Numbered from the stretch's first letter, positions 50,615 to 63,378 are shown. The stretch is DNA of 64,000 nt from Chaetorhynchus papuensis (GCA_013396525.1 VWYX01000363.1:186001-250000); one strand, 5' to 3'. Translations and numbers: made by a program. The notes: a model not told the origin generated them from the sequence alone.

Positions 50615-52021
50615 TCTATCCTTTTTAATTCCTCTGAAAGTTTCACATTACTAAGAAAAACAAGTAAATACCAAACATCACTGAACTTTGATTGTTGAGG
50701 TTTCCTCTTATAGCTCCCAGATAGCAAATATAAACACACAAAAACCTCAGTCCTTCAATTAAAAAGCCAAACCTCAGGTAAGACTGAAGAAAATCTGCAT
50801 CAAACTTAACCACACAGCTTAAAACCCAGCTCAGTGATGGAAGCGTGCCAGCATCAGTTCAGACCTGCTTCTGAGAGGTGGCACCAGTAGAAACAAGGAA
50901 GATAAAAGCTTCACAGTTGAGAAATCAGGACTTCAGCAGCCAACGCAAAAATCTAAAGGTTGATTTTCCGGCTGCATCCCTTCTACCACAGCTTGTTAGA
51001 CTGGGATTCACAATTTATCCTGTTTCTGAAAGTAGTTCAAAGGTGTATTTAGAAGCCCTGTGTTTGTCCATTGGTCACTACATTAGGCCCACTTCTGCTA
51101 TGAAATTCTGTGGGAAAAAAGCTTCAGTGCCCTCACACCATTTCACTCTAACCCTGTGCCAGCTGGTGGTACTGTCCCTGTTGTTCATTGCTGGACATCT
51201 ATGCAAATATTTCAGCCACAGCTCTCAGAAAAAGTGGTAGAAACTTCTATATTTCCAAAGTGCTGTCTATTTTAGACATCTTAGTTCGAAAAAGAGTAAT
51301 GTCGTATTTTTAGTATCCATGTTTTAATTAAAAGTATTTTCTTATTGAACACTCTAATTGGAGTAGCAAATTAAAATAAACAGTGTTCGCTTTCTAAAGT
51401 GTTCCACTGATCACTTCCTGGTACGGTAAAGGCTGAGATGTTAAGTTTTGATTCTAGGAATTCAAGAAGGAGAACTTGCAATGAAACTTCAAGTGTGTTT
51501 AATACTAGATTGAGCAGAGAAGGAAAACTCATTAGATATATGTTCTTACTGAATTCAAAACATTACTGTCTACAGCATTCCCAATTCAGAAGACTCAAAA
51601 CTTAGTCTAAAAATGTTAGTACCCCAACAAAGCAAAGTAATCCACAGCACAGCTGTCTTAGTAGCTATGACTATAGATGTGAAGATTTAACCTGTATTTT
51701 TAATCACACCCATTTTACACCATGCTCTGTTCATTGTAGACTCAGTGAAGAGTCCCATTGTTCTTTTAATTTGGCAGCCAGAAAAGCTTGCATAAATTTT
51801 TGGTCATTCTGAATGTTAAGGAAAGCATTGCTGAAAAAAGATCAATGTAATAGCATTATTTCAAGCGTACTACTTCTCCTATTTGAAATACCACCAGTTA
51901 TTGTCTAGCCATTCCTGAAACAACAGGCATTAAAACAGAAAGTATCTTATTAGCTTCTGTTGAAATAAAGCATAAATATTAATCCACCAATCACTTATCT
52001 ACATTGTTTACTATAGCTGCA

Positions 52022-52059
52022 GAACTTTTTTACTGAACTTTTTTACAGAACTTTTTCAT
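52022..52059. repeat. 13-bp tandem repeat, three units
   Basis: GAACTTTTTTACT, GAACTTTTTTACA and GAACTTTTTCAT in direct succession (13, 13 and 12 bases). Simple local expansion. Confidence 0.85.
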
Positions 52060-52478
52060 TGATACCAGAAAAATAATTTGAAAGTTAATCTCATTTAGTG
52101 CACATTCTGGATATAAAATTTATCTTGATTATGTTGTTTGGCAATATCCTTTTATTTTAACCTAGTGTCCAAGATGAAGCTTTGGAAAATGTGGCAAATT
52201 TCAGCAAGTTGCTCTTTGTATAGCAACTGGAAATCTGCTGCTTGTGTAAGCAAGGTGCAGATGGCATTGCCATCCATTAGTCCAGGACTAATCAAGAGTT
52301 AGAGGTTGTTCTGAACACCCTTTTTCTGAAAATAGTCCCAAGTGATATTTGGAAGCCCTATCAGCTATGGAAATGAAGACCAAACACAACACTAAGATCA
52401 GCTCAGTTCTAAGGCAGAACTAGACCAAGAAAAGTCTACAATATTTCTTGGTTTCCTTCAACCTGACCTCTCCCTCAT

Positions 52479-52550
52479 TAAAAAAACCAAACAAACAAAC
52501 CCAAACTACAAACAAACAAACAAACCCACCCAAACACACACAAAAACCCC
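52479..52550 (+). repeat. A-rich CAAA-type tract
   Basis: AAAAAACCAAACAAACAAAC, then CCAAACTACAAACAAACAAA, then CCCACCCAAACACACAC and AAAAACCCC. Contains two short runs of perfect CAAA units. Confidence 0.9.
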
Positions 52551-55518
52551 GATAAAACATTTGGTATATTTTACCAAACCTTTCCTCACAGCAGTAACAC
52601 GGGAGTCACGAGCAGGGACAACAAGACAAGTACCTAACATTACTGAACATCATCTAGCCATGATTATTGCCTGGATACAGCAGGACTGGGGAGAGAAGGG
52701 AGCAGGGAGAGTCAGAAGCAAGGGCTGATGACAGCAGAAGCTTGGTTAGGATCTCATGTGGATTCAGGATTTTTCAGATATTTCCCCTCCCACAGGTACT
52801 TCCCTTCCTTTTCAAGGGAAAAGCTGCAGTACCACAGAATCCACCATGTGGTGTCTGTTAGCAAATGTTGACTTTTTCATGGCAACTGGTGTAGGTACAT
52901 CTAGATTGTGTATTTAAACATCACAGTTTTGTTTTCATTTCTTGCAAGAAGCATTTGACTGAGGTTAATGTTTTATATCAACAGAGTAAAAATAGCTAAT
53001 TCTGGGCCCAAAGGTCATACACATCAGCACAACTTGAGTTCTGAAGTGCTTTTAACCTTGATTTTTCCTTGTATGCCAGGTCCTTTAAAATATACAACAC
53101 ATTTAACCCAGTCTCACAAGCAAAGGGGAAAAAAAAGAAACCAAAGATGTTTTCACTGTCTTTGGAAGACCATAATCATTTAACAGTCAGAGGGATCTGA
53201 CTGTATTTGAGACAGTACTTGCCAGGAAACACATGAGATAAAATACAGTTGACTTTAGAGAAAGGAATACAAATCAGAACTATCAGCATACAGGAAAAAA
53301 AAAGAAAAAAAGACATTTTCCCCATCTGATTCATTAGATTTTTGGCACCCCAATTAAGTTCTGACAAGCTAGTATTCCAGGCACAGTAAAATATTGTTGT
53401 TCCACTAGGCTTGCTTCAATGTTTAGTCATAAGATCCATACAATAATAACAGAACAGTGGCCTATCTTGACCAACAGTACATTAGTTATTATCTGCAGCA
53501 CAAACACCTACCACTTTATACTAACATTTTGGCAGTTAATCTAAACATAGCACTTAAAGCTACATCATAATTTTGAGATCTAACTGGGTCATTTTCCTTC
53601 CAGCTGGCACCAGTAAAAAGTATTTTATAACAAAAAAGTAAATGAAACTTTTTTACGAGGGTTTTTTTTTTCTTTCCCCTGCTCTTTAATGGCAGGAGCA
53701 CAAGTATGATTTCAAGCACACACGACACATTTTTCAAGGCCTGTTCGCGGTGATGCTAAGTGAGTGAATTACAATAAGATTTATTGTGCAGTGCTGGATG
53801 TCTGATTTTCCATCCACTGCTGGGAGCTTCAGTTGGAGGGAACTAACAGAGGCGCCTATTATGTACAGCCTGGTTCAAACTGTGGGTTTGGTGCAAACTC
53901 TCAGGGATAGGCACTTATTGCACATGCTGGCATGGAGCAAGTTGATGAAAAGAGCAAAAAAAAAGACTTTTTAAGTGGCTTCTTAAATATTTGATATCCC
54001 ATTCCTTCTACAAATTGTTTTGTGAGAGGGAAGGGAGAAGTCACAACAGATATATCTGAAAAAATGGTGTCATATTCAATGGATATAAAACAAGGCAACT
54101 GATAACTTATTGAAGCTGGATCCCCTGCTGACAGGATTCAAAATGAACAGGAGCTCACCAGAATTGTTCTCAGTATTTTACTTCCCCCATCCTTTTTTTT
54201 TTTCTCTTTTCTTTTTTTTCTGCTCATACGTAGTAGAAATGCAAGTCCCTCTTTTAAAAACTACCCATAGACTTCTTTCCCTTACCTTCCTCTACTTTAT
54301 TCTGGCTTTCTCAAATGTTCCAGGTACACACCCAGCTAGCTGACTTGGTATATAGTCCATGCAAAGTGGACGTGGAGAGAGGAAATACTGGAAGGAAAAA
54401 ATGAGAAGACAAAACCAGAACAAACACAACAAGAAAAAGCAAAATGCTGGAGGAGAGAAAAGAAGTAAGTCTACGAAGCTCAGAACTGCCAGCAACTGAT
54501 TCATGCAGGATCTGAGAGGTTAGCAGGGATGGATAGAAAACTTGAAGAAAGGAAAATTTAAAAAGAAAAAAATGTTAAGTGGGAGTGGAAAAAGGTTTGA
54601 ATAATATAGGTGGAGGGTGCAACAAGAGACTAAATGACTTGTTCAGAGTAGAACTGGTATCTGTCTTGGTGAGCCACACAGCAAAACATCATTTTAATAG
54701 GCTGAGCACCTCCTCTCAGAGATGCAACTGGAGACCAAATCCACTGCCACTTCCTCACTTCCTTGGGAACAGCTTGTCAGGTCCACCTTCTTTACACAGT
54801 CTGCTCCTCAACTGGCACTCAGAAAAGGCATTTTGCTTTAATGAAGCAAATCAAGCAACCAGTGAAAAGTACACAACAGTCCACAAACCTGATGTTCTTT
54901 CTCACTGGTTTGAAAGATTCGTATATCCAAACACAGTATGATGCCTCAAGTTTACAGTACGGAGTGATGACCTGGGAATAATACCTTTTCCTGTCTTTTG
55001 GTTTATTTTAGGTACTGTTTACTACGCTCATAAAATCTGCTTCAACTGTAAAATTTGATGTCATCTTTTCAATTTTCTCAAGGGTGCTAGTTCACTGTCT
55101 AGAACCTACAGTGTAGTTCCTTAGCCACACACGGGATGGCACTGTTAAAATTAGTCCTCGCACACCAAATCTCTCCTCCACTCTGACTCTTAGTAGGCAG
55201 CAGATTCAAGGCTTTATTCCCCAGAATTGTATTTAATCCCCACAAACTGACATCACATATTTTTTTGTCTGGTCAGTCATCATATTTTTACTTTGTATCA
55301 AACATGGAAAACCAGTACCCATACATGTATTAATGCTGTGTTATGATTTTTTGAAGGTTTGGCAGTAGAGGGGAGAAATAAAGAGATTGGGTGCAGTATT
55401 ACATTGTGCAACGTGGTGTTTCTTTCTCTCCAGAGATCTGTAATTTTATGCATGTTGAAAAAAAAGTTAAGGAAGCTTAATGTATGGAACATAAGGAATC
55501 AATTTTCTTCCTTAAGGA

Positions 55519-55583
55519 ATAAAAAAAAAAAATTAAAAAAAAAAAAAAAAAACAAAAACAAACAAACTGAAACAAAACCACAC
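55519..55583 (+). repeat. Poly(A) followed by CAAA units
   Basis: A12, TT, then A19, then CAAAAACAAACAAAC and GAAACAAAACCACACC. It could be the decayed poly(A) tail of a retroposed sequence. However, I find no recognisable body to its left and no flanking target duplication. Confidence 0.85.
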
Positions 55584-58344
55584 CTTTGGGGTATGAGAAT
55601 TAAAAAATATCATTCCAAATTAAACCGTCCTGCAAACCAGAATGCAGAATAGAAAGAGCAGACAGAGTTAAGGAATAACCATTAATTTTTGTCTGTCTCC
55701 TCTTTGTAGTCACATGTCTCTTAGTTGTCACTCAATTTATTAGCACCCTGTAATTGTATGGCAATGTGACCATAAATTCTATATATGAACAACAGCAGAT
55801 GGAGACTCCCTCGTCCCATTGACTGACTCCCAATACAGGACATCACAAAAGCTTGTACTATTGCTAGCTAAATACAGAGAGAGAATAAGGTCCAAAAAAG
55901 ACAGGTAAAGAACAGTTAGAGTCCACAATAAAGCTAAGTCTCCAAAATACAAGCTTTCTTTGGATTTCTGCTGCTACACCCTTGCCAAAAATCTCCTTCT
56001 GATCTCTAATCAAGAATCAGTTCAGCCACATGCAGGGTAGCAGGAGTGATCCGGTAACTGTCACGCAGAGAACAACCTGGTATTGTGCAGCACCACGCTG
56101 CTCTCCGTGCCGACACAGAAGCATGGCTCCACAAACAGCACTTACCTGTGGGTGATATTTAAAAGGAAAACCCACACGTTGGCTTTCAAGGGCCTTTAGT
56201 ACAACATGCACATTGTGTGGCCTCTAGTCTGGAATGGCACATTGTATAATGCAGTGCCAGACAGGCTTCTCAGCACTTAGGCTCAAAAACAAGTACTAGA
56301 CGTAGCACATCCTTGATGTCAGTGCCTTTTTCGGCCAGCAGGAAGGGGTATGGAACTCAGTGTTATTTAAAATGGCCATCAACATCTGTCCTTTGACAGC
56401 AGGGGGCTGGAAATGCATTTTTTTTAAGTGTATCTTTACCCAGTTTGGTATGACAGCTAATGGTAACTGCAACCCTCTTCTCCACTTATTTCTCTACTTA
56501 AGAAACCTTCACATTATACCTGAGGAACAGAACTTCCACACCCAGGAAAATTCCCTCGAGGTGTCATCGGAGACCTTTGAGAGACACTGATTTGCCACAA
56601 GACATGGTAAGGAGGGCATAACTATATTAAGCACCCAGTGTATTCACATCACACAAACCAAAGCAGACAAACTGAGATAACCTCCAAGTTTTCCACCCTT
56701 CTTTTCTGTAGACCTCCACCCTATCTGTTCTCAACCATTTTCTCCTTAGTGGACAGTGTAACGCAAGGTCCAGGAAAACTGCCTTCCCATGGCACTGACA
56801 AAAGGAAATCTGGCTGCACTTTTGTCTCTCTAGACTGTACATATCTTGCCCCTGTAGTATTGTCAACCAGACCATGAGAGAGGGAAAATAAATGGGTGGA
56901 AGATCCTGATCACCAGCAAACACCTTCACAAAGCATTTTAGGGCAATATTTCCCCCTCCAGGAACTCTACTATAGATCTCACAGTGATTTTACCATAGCT
57001 GAAATTGTTGGCCTGAGCCTTAGTTTCTATTCAGGAAAGAGAGGTCCATCATCATCTGCAGGAAGCTGGGCAAAATTAAGAATACAAACCACACGTTTTC
57101 TTGAAACTATTCACAACTCACATAAACAAAACAAATTCTTATCCCCACTAGTATTACATGCATAATCTTTTAGCTCATAAACAAAAATGAAGGAAATTTT
57201 CAAAGGCTGTTTCTCACCAAACTCTGTCTGCCACTGGCCTTTGTGGTGGATAAAAAGGTGTAGTTCCTTCTTAACGTGTTTGTGTAAATGAGACATTGAT
57301 GTGGATTAGGGGAGCCTTTCCAGGAGGGAGGTTCTTCACTACACAGAAATTTGAGACACCTGTGGTAACATTGTGGTTCCTCAGGTGTCTTTTCCCTCAC
57401 TCTCATCTACCTGGAGAATACAAAGACAAACTGAGGGGGTTTTATCTCTCCCAAAAAGCTCTCTGTCAGTGTTAACAGGGCACAGACAGCTTGAGTTCAG
57501 CTGTACTTTCACACACGGGATGTGTGTCTATCTCAGGAGCAAGAAACAAACCCCAGAAACAACAAGATAAAGTCAAGGACCATGCCACTGGCAATCAATT
57601 TGGATGCAAAACTTGCCATTCTCCATTGTTTGAGAACTGGGAAGGTGTTTGGGTCCTGGCTTGGACTTACTGTGGCAGCTGGTTTCAGCTCCCAAGACAC
57701 TAGGGGTACAGCTGGCTTCTTCACTTGTTTTCCAGAACTTTCCAGTCAGATTTTTTCATCTTGAAAATTTAGGTCTGGGAGAGAGGCAAGACTAAGTGAA
57801 AAAAAATAAACAACACAAAAACGAACCAAAGCTAAGAATTCCCACCTTTGCACTAGTGTGAGGGGAAGCCCTACTTCTACCCCAATGTCTAATGGGGTGG
57901 AAAGGCAAGTGCAGCAACAGTTCTCACTCATTCCAGTGCATCTCTATCAGTCCCACCACCCACTGATTAGCTGGCATATTTATTCTTAAAGAAACTAAAA
58001 CAGGAATAACAGGCAAAAAAATGACATTTTATAAAAAAGAAGAAAGTAGGAACGAGCTCCCCATATCTGGTATTCTGTCACATCTTAACGAAGCGTGCAT
58101 CATCAACCAATTATTTATAGACTAATAATTTACCAGAATTTTTTTGCTTCTGCAATATAAAAGTATGAGGCTTAAAGCTGACTCTCTAAAGTCATCAAGT
58201 AGTCCTGGACTTCGGCATGCAAGACAGTTTTGTTCTGGGTGAGAGGAAGCAGGATCATTGCCAGCCGAGAAAAACTGCTCCCCAAAGCTGAGAACTGAAA
58301 GTGTTTATTGTTCATTTTCCGAAAACTTCCAGCATCTTATGGCT

Positions 58345-58427
58345 AGGACTTTCAAAAGGGCCTAAGAGAATCAGGTACTTCTAAACCTATTGCATTTCTG
58401 TGGTATTTGGATACCTCCATTTTCAAG
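58345..58427. repeat. Ancient amniote interspersed repeat relic
   Basis: GGACTTTCAAAAGGGCCTAA then GAGAATCAGGTACTTCTAAA and GGTATTTGGATACCTCCATT resemble the TTTTCAAAAG-GCCTAAG-GA-TTAGG-- pattern of an old repeat abundant in turtles and crocodilians. The match is by eye and the element diverged; family name not assigned. Confidence 0.45.
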
Positions 58428-58659
58428 TCTGCCCTGAAAGATATTTAAGGTGGGATTTTTCCCTTTAATTTACTATTCTCAGGCTTGGTGCCTTATTTTC
58501 AGTGGGCACTGTGAAACATAACACAGATTCCTCAGTCAAAGCCTTTCTGGGCACCAGGAATTTACCACTGTGGTGGCTCGGTAGGACTAAAATGTCTCTT
58601 AGCAAGTTTTCAATCTTTTTTCAGTCATTCGTACTGTAAATTATTGTCTTCTTTCTTGG

Positions 58660-58690
58660 AAATAAAAAAAAAAACCAAAAAAACCCCCAA
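58660..58690 (+). repeat. Short A-rich tract
   Basis: AAATAAAAAAAAAAACC then AAAAAAACCCCC. Same type as the other plus-strand A-rich tracts of this half. Confidence 0.8.
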
Positions 58691-58796
58691 GCATAAGAAG
58701 AACCCATCATTCAGAAATACAAGCAGATGAAATTCCTGATTAATATGAAGCAAAAATCCCAAGATCCATTAGCCTAACAAGAACCCCATTTGCAGC

Positions 58797-58822
58797 TTAA
58801 AAAAACAAACAAACAAACAAAA
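58797..58822 (+). repeat. CAAA microsatellite
   Basis: AAAAAAACAAACAAACAAAC followed by AAAAG; five clean CAAA units. Confidence 0.85.
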
Positions 58823-59907
58823 GTGTGAGAAATTGTGCATCTGTTCCCACCAGCAGCAGTAAAAGCCAGGAGCAGGCTTGCACCCAGATAGCTATATTTT
58901 GGGTGCCAATATTATATTAATTACATTAAAAATGGAAAAACAGAAGCCCTTCTGCCTTCTTCATTTAGCTCATAACCACTTTTTTCCTATTTTTTCTAGA
59001 AAACGAGTGTTTTTCCGTTTAGAAGGTGAGAGCCACTCTGTAGTTACAAGTGGTACTTTTTGACTTTCTTAATACAACCCTGTGGCTACAATTAACACAA
59101 CGGATAAATAGCAGATCAAATTAAGGTCTGATCCTGTTTTACTTAGAGGTGCAATCCTCACAAGAAATTGCAGGTTAAGCTGTTGGAGGTAAATGAGGAG
59201 AGGTGGAAAGCATGCCTGAATTTTAAGTGTTCAGACATTAAAAGCAAGTGTGAGAGAGAAGATAAGCAAATATCTAGTCAGAAAATTTGAAAACTTTAAG
59301 AAGATTTAGTGGTTACTCTGAAATTCCAAATGCAGCATGTTTTGCACAGAGATTTAAGAAAAGGTAGGAAATTTGGTGGTTGTCTATGTGAGTTATTTAA
59401 TGCTTACTTTTATCCCTCACTTGGGAATAACACTTTCAGGAAAGAAAAAGAACATTATTTTTCTTCTCATTATTTCAGAATACTTTATGTTCATTTCAGA
59501 ACCCCATTGTCTTTGAAGTTTAGGGAATAAGGGAACACAGACTGTTACTATGCCTGGTCTTATTGTTGTGGAAATCCACTACTTTACCCCATTAAAAATG
59601 AATAAATAACTGAACGAACTTGAAGTTCCCCACAACCTGTGATTTTTATGGGCATCTTAAGGCTGTATATTGTCTGATCTATTCTGTTTGCAATTCAATC
59701 ACAAACTCCTTGCTGTACGGAAATCAAAACATGGCAAAAGAACTGCCTCTAAGCATGATCAGTCTAAGGATTTTCAGGGAGGGATTAATGAAGGAAGGTG
59801 GATCTATTAATCATTGTCTGAGGCACGTAGAATCGAATATGAGTCCTAGGACTGTGTCTAGAAAAAATCCTGAGCACTTACTGCCAAGTGCTGAATTGAC
59901 TGTCCTC

Positions 59908-59955
59908 TTCCCTTGACACCAGTGGGAGCACAACATACTCAGAACTTCAGAGAAG
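59908..59955. repeat. Possible ancient amniote repeat relic
   Basis: CCTTGACACCAGTGGGAGCA followed by CATACTCAGAACTTCAGA resembles TTGACTTCAGTGGGAG-TG---GTGCTCAGCACCT, a common motif of old reptilian interspersed repeats. Short and matched by eye only. Confidence 0.35.
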
Positions 59956-59962
59956 TTATCTC

Positions 59963-59980
59963 AAAAAAAAAAAAAAAAAA
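59963..59980 (+). repeat. A18 homopolymer
   Basis: Eighteen consecutive A residues directly right of the repeat relic ending near 59955 (GTTATCTC, then the run). It may be a tail, but no target duplication was identified. Confidence 0.9.
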
Positions 59981-60640
59981 CTTACTAGGTAATTTAAAAT
60001 CATTCACTGTCCCTTATACCACAAAATGTTGACCAAACAATATTTTTTTTAACTCCACTCACCCAAATTATCAAAAGACAGTGCTGGTGAGTTCTACATT
60101 CTTCATCACTCTCCAAACAGCCTGTGCCTACCAAGGTTGCTCAGTTACACCAGAGATCTTCTTTCTATTTACATTTTTCCTCCATTAAACATTAATGAAA
60201 ACTGTGAAGAGTATGCTCAAAACCTCTGTATTTTGTTTCTACCGTAAGAAAGAAAAAACGCAGTGCACATTCTGAAACAGCTCTGACCTCTCCTCACCCA
60301 GGGCAGGTTTATCCCAGAAAATCAGAAATCCCTGTCGGCTGGGGGCACTTAGCCCATCAGGTCCTTCGCATCAGGTCACAGTCCAACAAGAACCAATTGT
60401 GTGGTAGAGCCTAAAGGGCAGGACCCACAGCTATTCTGTTCACATGGCAGCACTGGTAGCAAAGGGTCCTCCTGGGGGTGCACAGATATATTCAAAACAA
60501 TGGTCTTAGCAGCAAAGGCTGAATTAGGAAAAAATGGAGACTGGGTAAAAATTTAAAGCTGTCATTTGAATCATCAATTTTTCTCTCACTGTTCATATCT
60601 TCTGACTACTGGAGGAAGAGAAACTACATTTTCCTATCCC

Positions 60641-61160
60641 CGTTCTGAGGTCCTTTTGAAGGCACTTTTGCTTCCTGCATCACCATGAAACTCCCAGCGT
60701 TTGCTCTGCGCTCCTCACATCCCTTCCCAGTGACACAATCCCTCTGCAGCCTCTCCCAGGGGCTGCCCACAGCTCTGGCCACCCACTGCCAACACCCGCA
60801 GCAGATGTGACGGAATAAACGCTGTAAACACTCCCTGCTTCCCCTCAGGTCACAACAAACCCAAAATAATCCATAGGAGGGGGACTGGAGGCACTTTGAG
60901 TGCATGGAATGCCCCTTGCTGCTCTGGTGTTGCTGCCCTGTGGGAGGACAAGGTGAAGAGGACAGAGGGAATAGTGGTGGGCAGGGAGTCCACACGGGAG
61001 CTGAGAGTCTGGAGGGGTGGCAGCCCTCTCCCAGCATGTGAGGGATGCCAGCAGACCCTGCCCTCAGCCCTGCTGCCATGGGCTGGACTAAGAACTTGGC
61101 ATAATGACCAACTTAACAGTCCTCCCCTCAGAGGGGTGGGAGCAGCTGGTGATGTCTAAG
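60641..61160. other. GC-rich island of unknown origin
   Basis: About 520 bases visibly richer in GC than the surrounding DNA, with few CpG dinucleotides, so not a classic CpG island. Because stops are rare it contains the longest open frame of the window (60624-61079 minus, 151 codons) and an 87-codon frame on the other strand. The products are rich in C, R, P and W with no recognised domain, signal peptide or splice context. It may be an old repeat, for example part of an LTR (there is a GGAATAAAC in it), or unique sequence; I cannot decide. Confidence 0.4.
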
Positions 61161-63000
61161 AGTTATATTAATTTTCCCATAGTTTTGTAATTTTAGAGGG
61201 CTACCTTAAATAACTGATAAATTGCAAGTATAGCAAATGAACATTAAACCATCTATCATGGAATAAAAGAGCCATTAATCTTTTCGGAACATTCATACTC
61301 GTACACACAGAGGAAGGGAAATGGTGCCATTCTTAGCACAGATTATTGCTGCTCAGCACAATAACATTATGTGACTATTCATATTTATTCCTTTTCCTTG
61401 AAATAAGACCTTTTTTCCCTTAAAATAATCTAAAGCTGCTAGGATATCTAGTGCTTCCCTCCTGTAGTTGGTGTTATATAAAATCACAGCAGTGTTAGGG
61501 GGCTTTTGCAGGTCCTGTTCACAGGAGAAGCAGATGCAAATGAGATCATATAAACCGACTGTCCCTCACTTTTTCTTTCAACCCATATTGTAGTTGTCAA
61601 AACCAGAAGAACTTTCTAGTCTCTACAGTAACACTCCACAAAATAGGTAGCTTGTCCCTAAAGTTTTTTCCAGAAGCCCTTTTCCCTGCATGATCTCTCA
61701 ACATGTGGCAAAAGACTTGCATTTCTGTTTGGGTGGGTGGGTGGATTTGGGGGGATTTCTTTTTCCCTCTCCAGCACTTAGCCTTTGGTTTTCCAGCAGC
61801 TGCAGCTATTCTAGTGGAATTAACTAAGTCTGCAATCAAGTGTGGATTTCCTGATGTTTGAATAAAAGATATTTCATTGTGATTGAGTAATTTGATCATT
61901 AAAATCTATGATCTCCAGATTTTCTGAATTACGTCTGTAAAGTTTTAACCAGATCCTGCAAAACTTGAGAGAAGTTTATCATCCTAAGTATTTTGGGTCG
62001 TATGATGGACTTTGCCATTCAGTTGAACATAAACTGTTTTCCCTGATTTTTCTTCCACTAAAAAGTATATAGGGCTGTTGCAAAACTCCTTATCAAGGCT
62101 CTTCATTGAGATGCAAACTTTACTGTTAATTTGCCCTCAGTCATTTCATCCACCAAAATACCAGGCTGTGATCCTGACCAGGAAAGGGTTGTACACATTA
62201 ATAGCCCAACACAATTACTGTAAGTGCTGAGGAACATGAGAATGAGATGCAGATGTTGGCCGGGCTCAGATGCTCTCATTAGCTGTTATCTCCTGTTGTA
62301 ACTGTTGAACATAAACCTACTGGGCCAGGAGGACTAGGAGTCTAATCCAGTAAGACAGATACTGTGTTTTCAATTTTGTAACCTATTTGTGATTAATTAG
62401 TTGTGAACATACAGTAGCTAGAAAGAAATTATTAGCCGTTATGGGGACTTAGTTGCAGAGATACCTTTCCATTTGGTGATCGTGGTGCCTTGCAGGTGAG
62501 GGTTCTGCTGCAGGGCCCTGGATCATAGCAAAATATTTCTATTTTCTGATTTCCAAATACAGTCCTTGTGGCCTGGCTTAAAAGGCAGCTTGGTCATGCA
62601 TCTTAGATGTGAGGTATATTCATAAATTTAAAGCTGGAAGCTGTGGAAGTAATGCAAGAGTCAGGGGGTTTTATACTTTATGTTTTCAAGTTTTGAGCTT
62701 ATGTCACATTTTAGAAACTTAATTTAAAATGCCTACCTGGTTTCTTCACACATCTTGTAATCCAGAAAAGTGGCAAAAAAAAGAGACCCAAATAATCAAT
62801 ATGCTTTTCTTTTGTAGTTTGATTATTTGAGGAGCATTATTTAAAGCTCTAATAATAACCTTTTCTTCTTATCCAGTGATCCTTTGCTGATGAAATACAA
62901 CAGCAACCAAATGTCCAAGAGGTTTTAATACAAGTATAGAAGCTTTTAAAGTCTGTGGTGTCAAAGCAAATTAAATTGTCCCTAAGTAGTTCTTAATACA
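61161..63000. other. Non-coding 5' flank of the candidate exon
   Basis: No gene. It carries AT-rich, motif-bearing segments: a perfect octamer ATGCAAAT at 61534-61541, and near 62200-62420 a stretch with GAGAATGAGATGCAGATG, CTCTCATTAGCTGTTATC and GTGATTAATTAG. These could be regulatory given the exon downstream, but nothing here proves it. Confidence 0.35.
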
Positions 63001-63260
63001 ACTGACCACAGTGATTTCTACAGGGCAATTATGGTTCACCATGTCAGTCATCCAGCAGGCATTAATATAAAGCAGAACACTCTGAAGAAGTTTGTTATGG
63101 ACTGCCATACCAAGAACCCCAATGCTAACCTGCAGTGGCCTTGATATTATTAGAACTACTGAGGGTCAGATTCCAATTAATCCACAGATTTAACAGTCCT
63201 CCACTGCAGAGGGTCTTGATACAATTAAGGAATAATAGATGACAGGAAGGATACTTCCTG

Positions 63261-63318
63261 GCAGTTAATGACCGACAGCAGTATTTGAAGGCCCTTAACC
63301 CAGCTGGTCATTAACTGC
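63261..63318. repeat. Perfect 13-bp inverted repeat upstream of the candidate exon
   Basis: GCAGTTAATGACC (63261-63273) and GGTCATTAACTGC (63306-63318) are exact reverse complements separated by 32 bases. Each arm contains TTAATGA/TCATTAA, a homeodomain-type core, and ATGACC/GGTCAT, a nuclear-receptor-type half-site in reverse. It lies 290-350 bases upstream of the ATG at 63608. It could be a paired factor-binding site or a stem-loop. Confidence 0.9.
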
Positions 63319-63371
63319 TCAGAGACACAACCTGGAGCTCATATTTTCTATTATAAACCATATATTAAAGA

Positions 63372-63378
63372 TATAAAT
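63372..63378 (+). promoter_or_regulatory. TATA-like box upstream of the candidate exon
   Basis: TATAAAT, 236 bases upstream of the proposed start codon, which would give a 5' leader of about 200 bases. The neighbourhood is AT-rich (TTATAAACC and ATATATTAAAG lie just left), so a chance match is quite possible. A C/T-rich segment (TTTTTCCCCCTCCTCCC) follows about 20 bases on. Confidence 0.25.

Larger units (their letters stand above)
48337..60640. other. Non-coding stretch with CAAA tracts and old repeat relics
   Basis: No gene recognised. It contains A-rich tracts at 50496-50614, 52479-52550, 55519-55583, 58660-58690 and 58797-58822, and ancient repeat relics near 58345 and 59908. A pyrimidine tract lies at about 54188-54220 and a triplicated 13-mer at 52022-52059. 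Many short open frames (up to 124 codons, 49553-49927) have no recognised features. Confidence 0.5.

Noticed and set aside
50434..50739. 101-codon minus-strand frame rich in F, V, C and W resembling a membrane protein
   Set aside because: The apparent hydrophobic segments are translations of the complementary strand of a CAAA low-complexity tract.
53771..53787. ACAATAAGATTTATTGT, a SOX-dimer-like inverted pair
   Set aside because: The 7-bp arms around 3 bases are short and AT-rich; expected by chance several times in a window this size.
54628..54690. Possible MIR relic (AAATGACTTGTTCAGAGTAG)
   Set aside because: Only a short core resembles MIR and the neighbouring blocks are missing, so the match is too weak to annotate.
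60624..61079. 151-codon open frame, longest in the window
   Set aside because: It lies in a GC-rich island with few stops, has no recognised domain, no splice context and unusual C/R/P/W-rich composition; not called as a gene.
61728..61755. G-rich stretch as a G-quadruplex motif
   Set aside because: On reading across the line break the runs are G3, G3, G2, G2 and G6, which does not meet the four-run G3 pattern.
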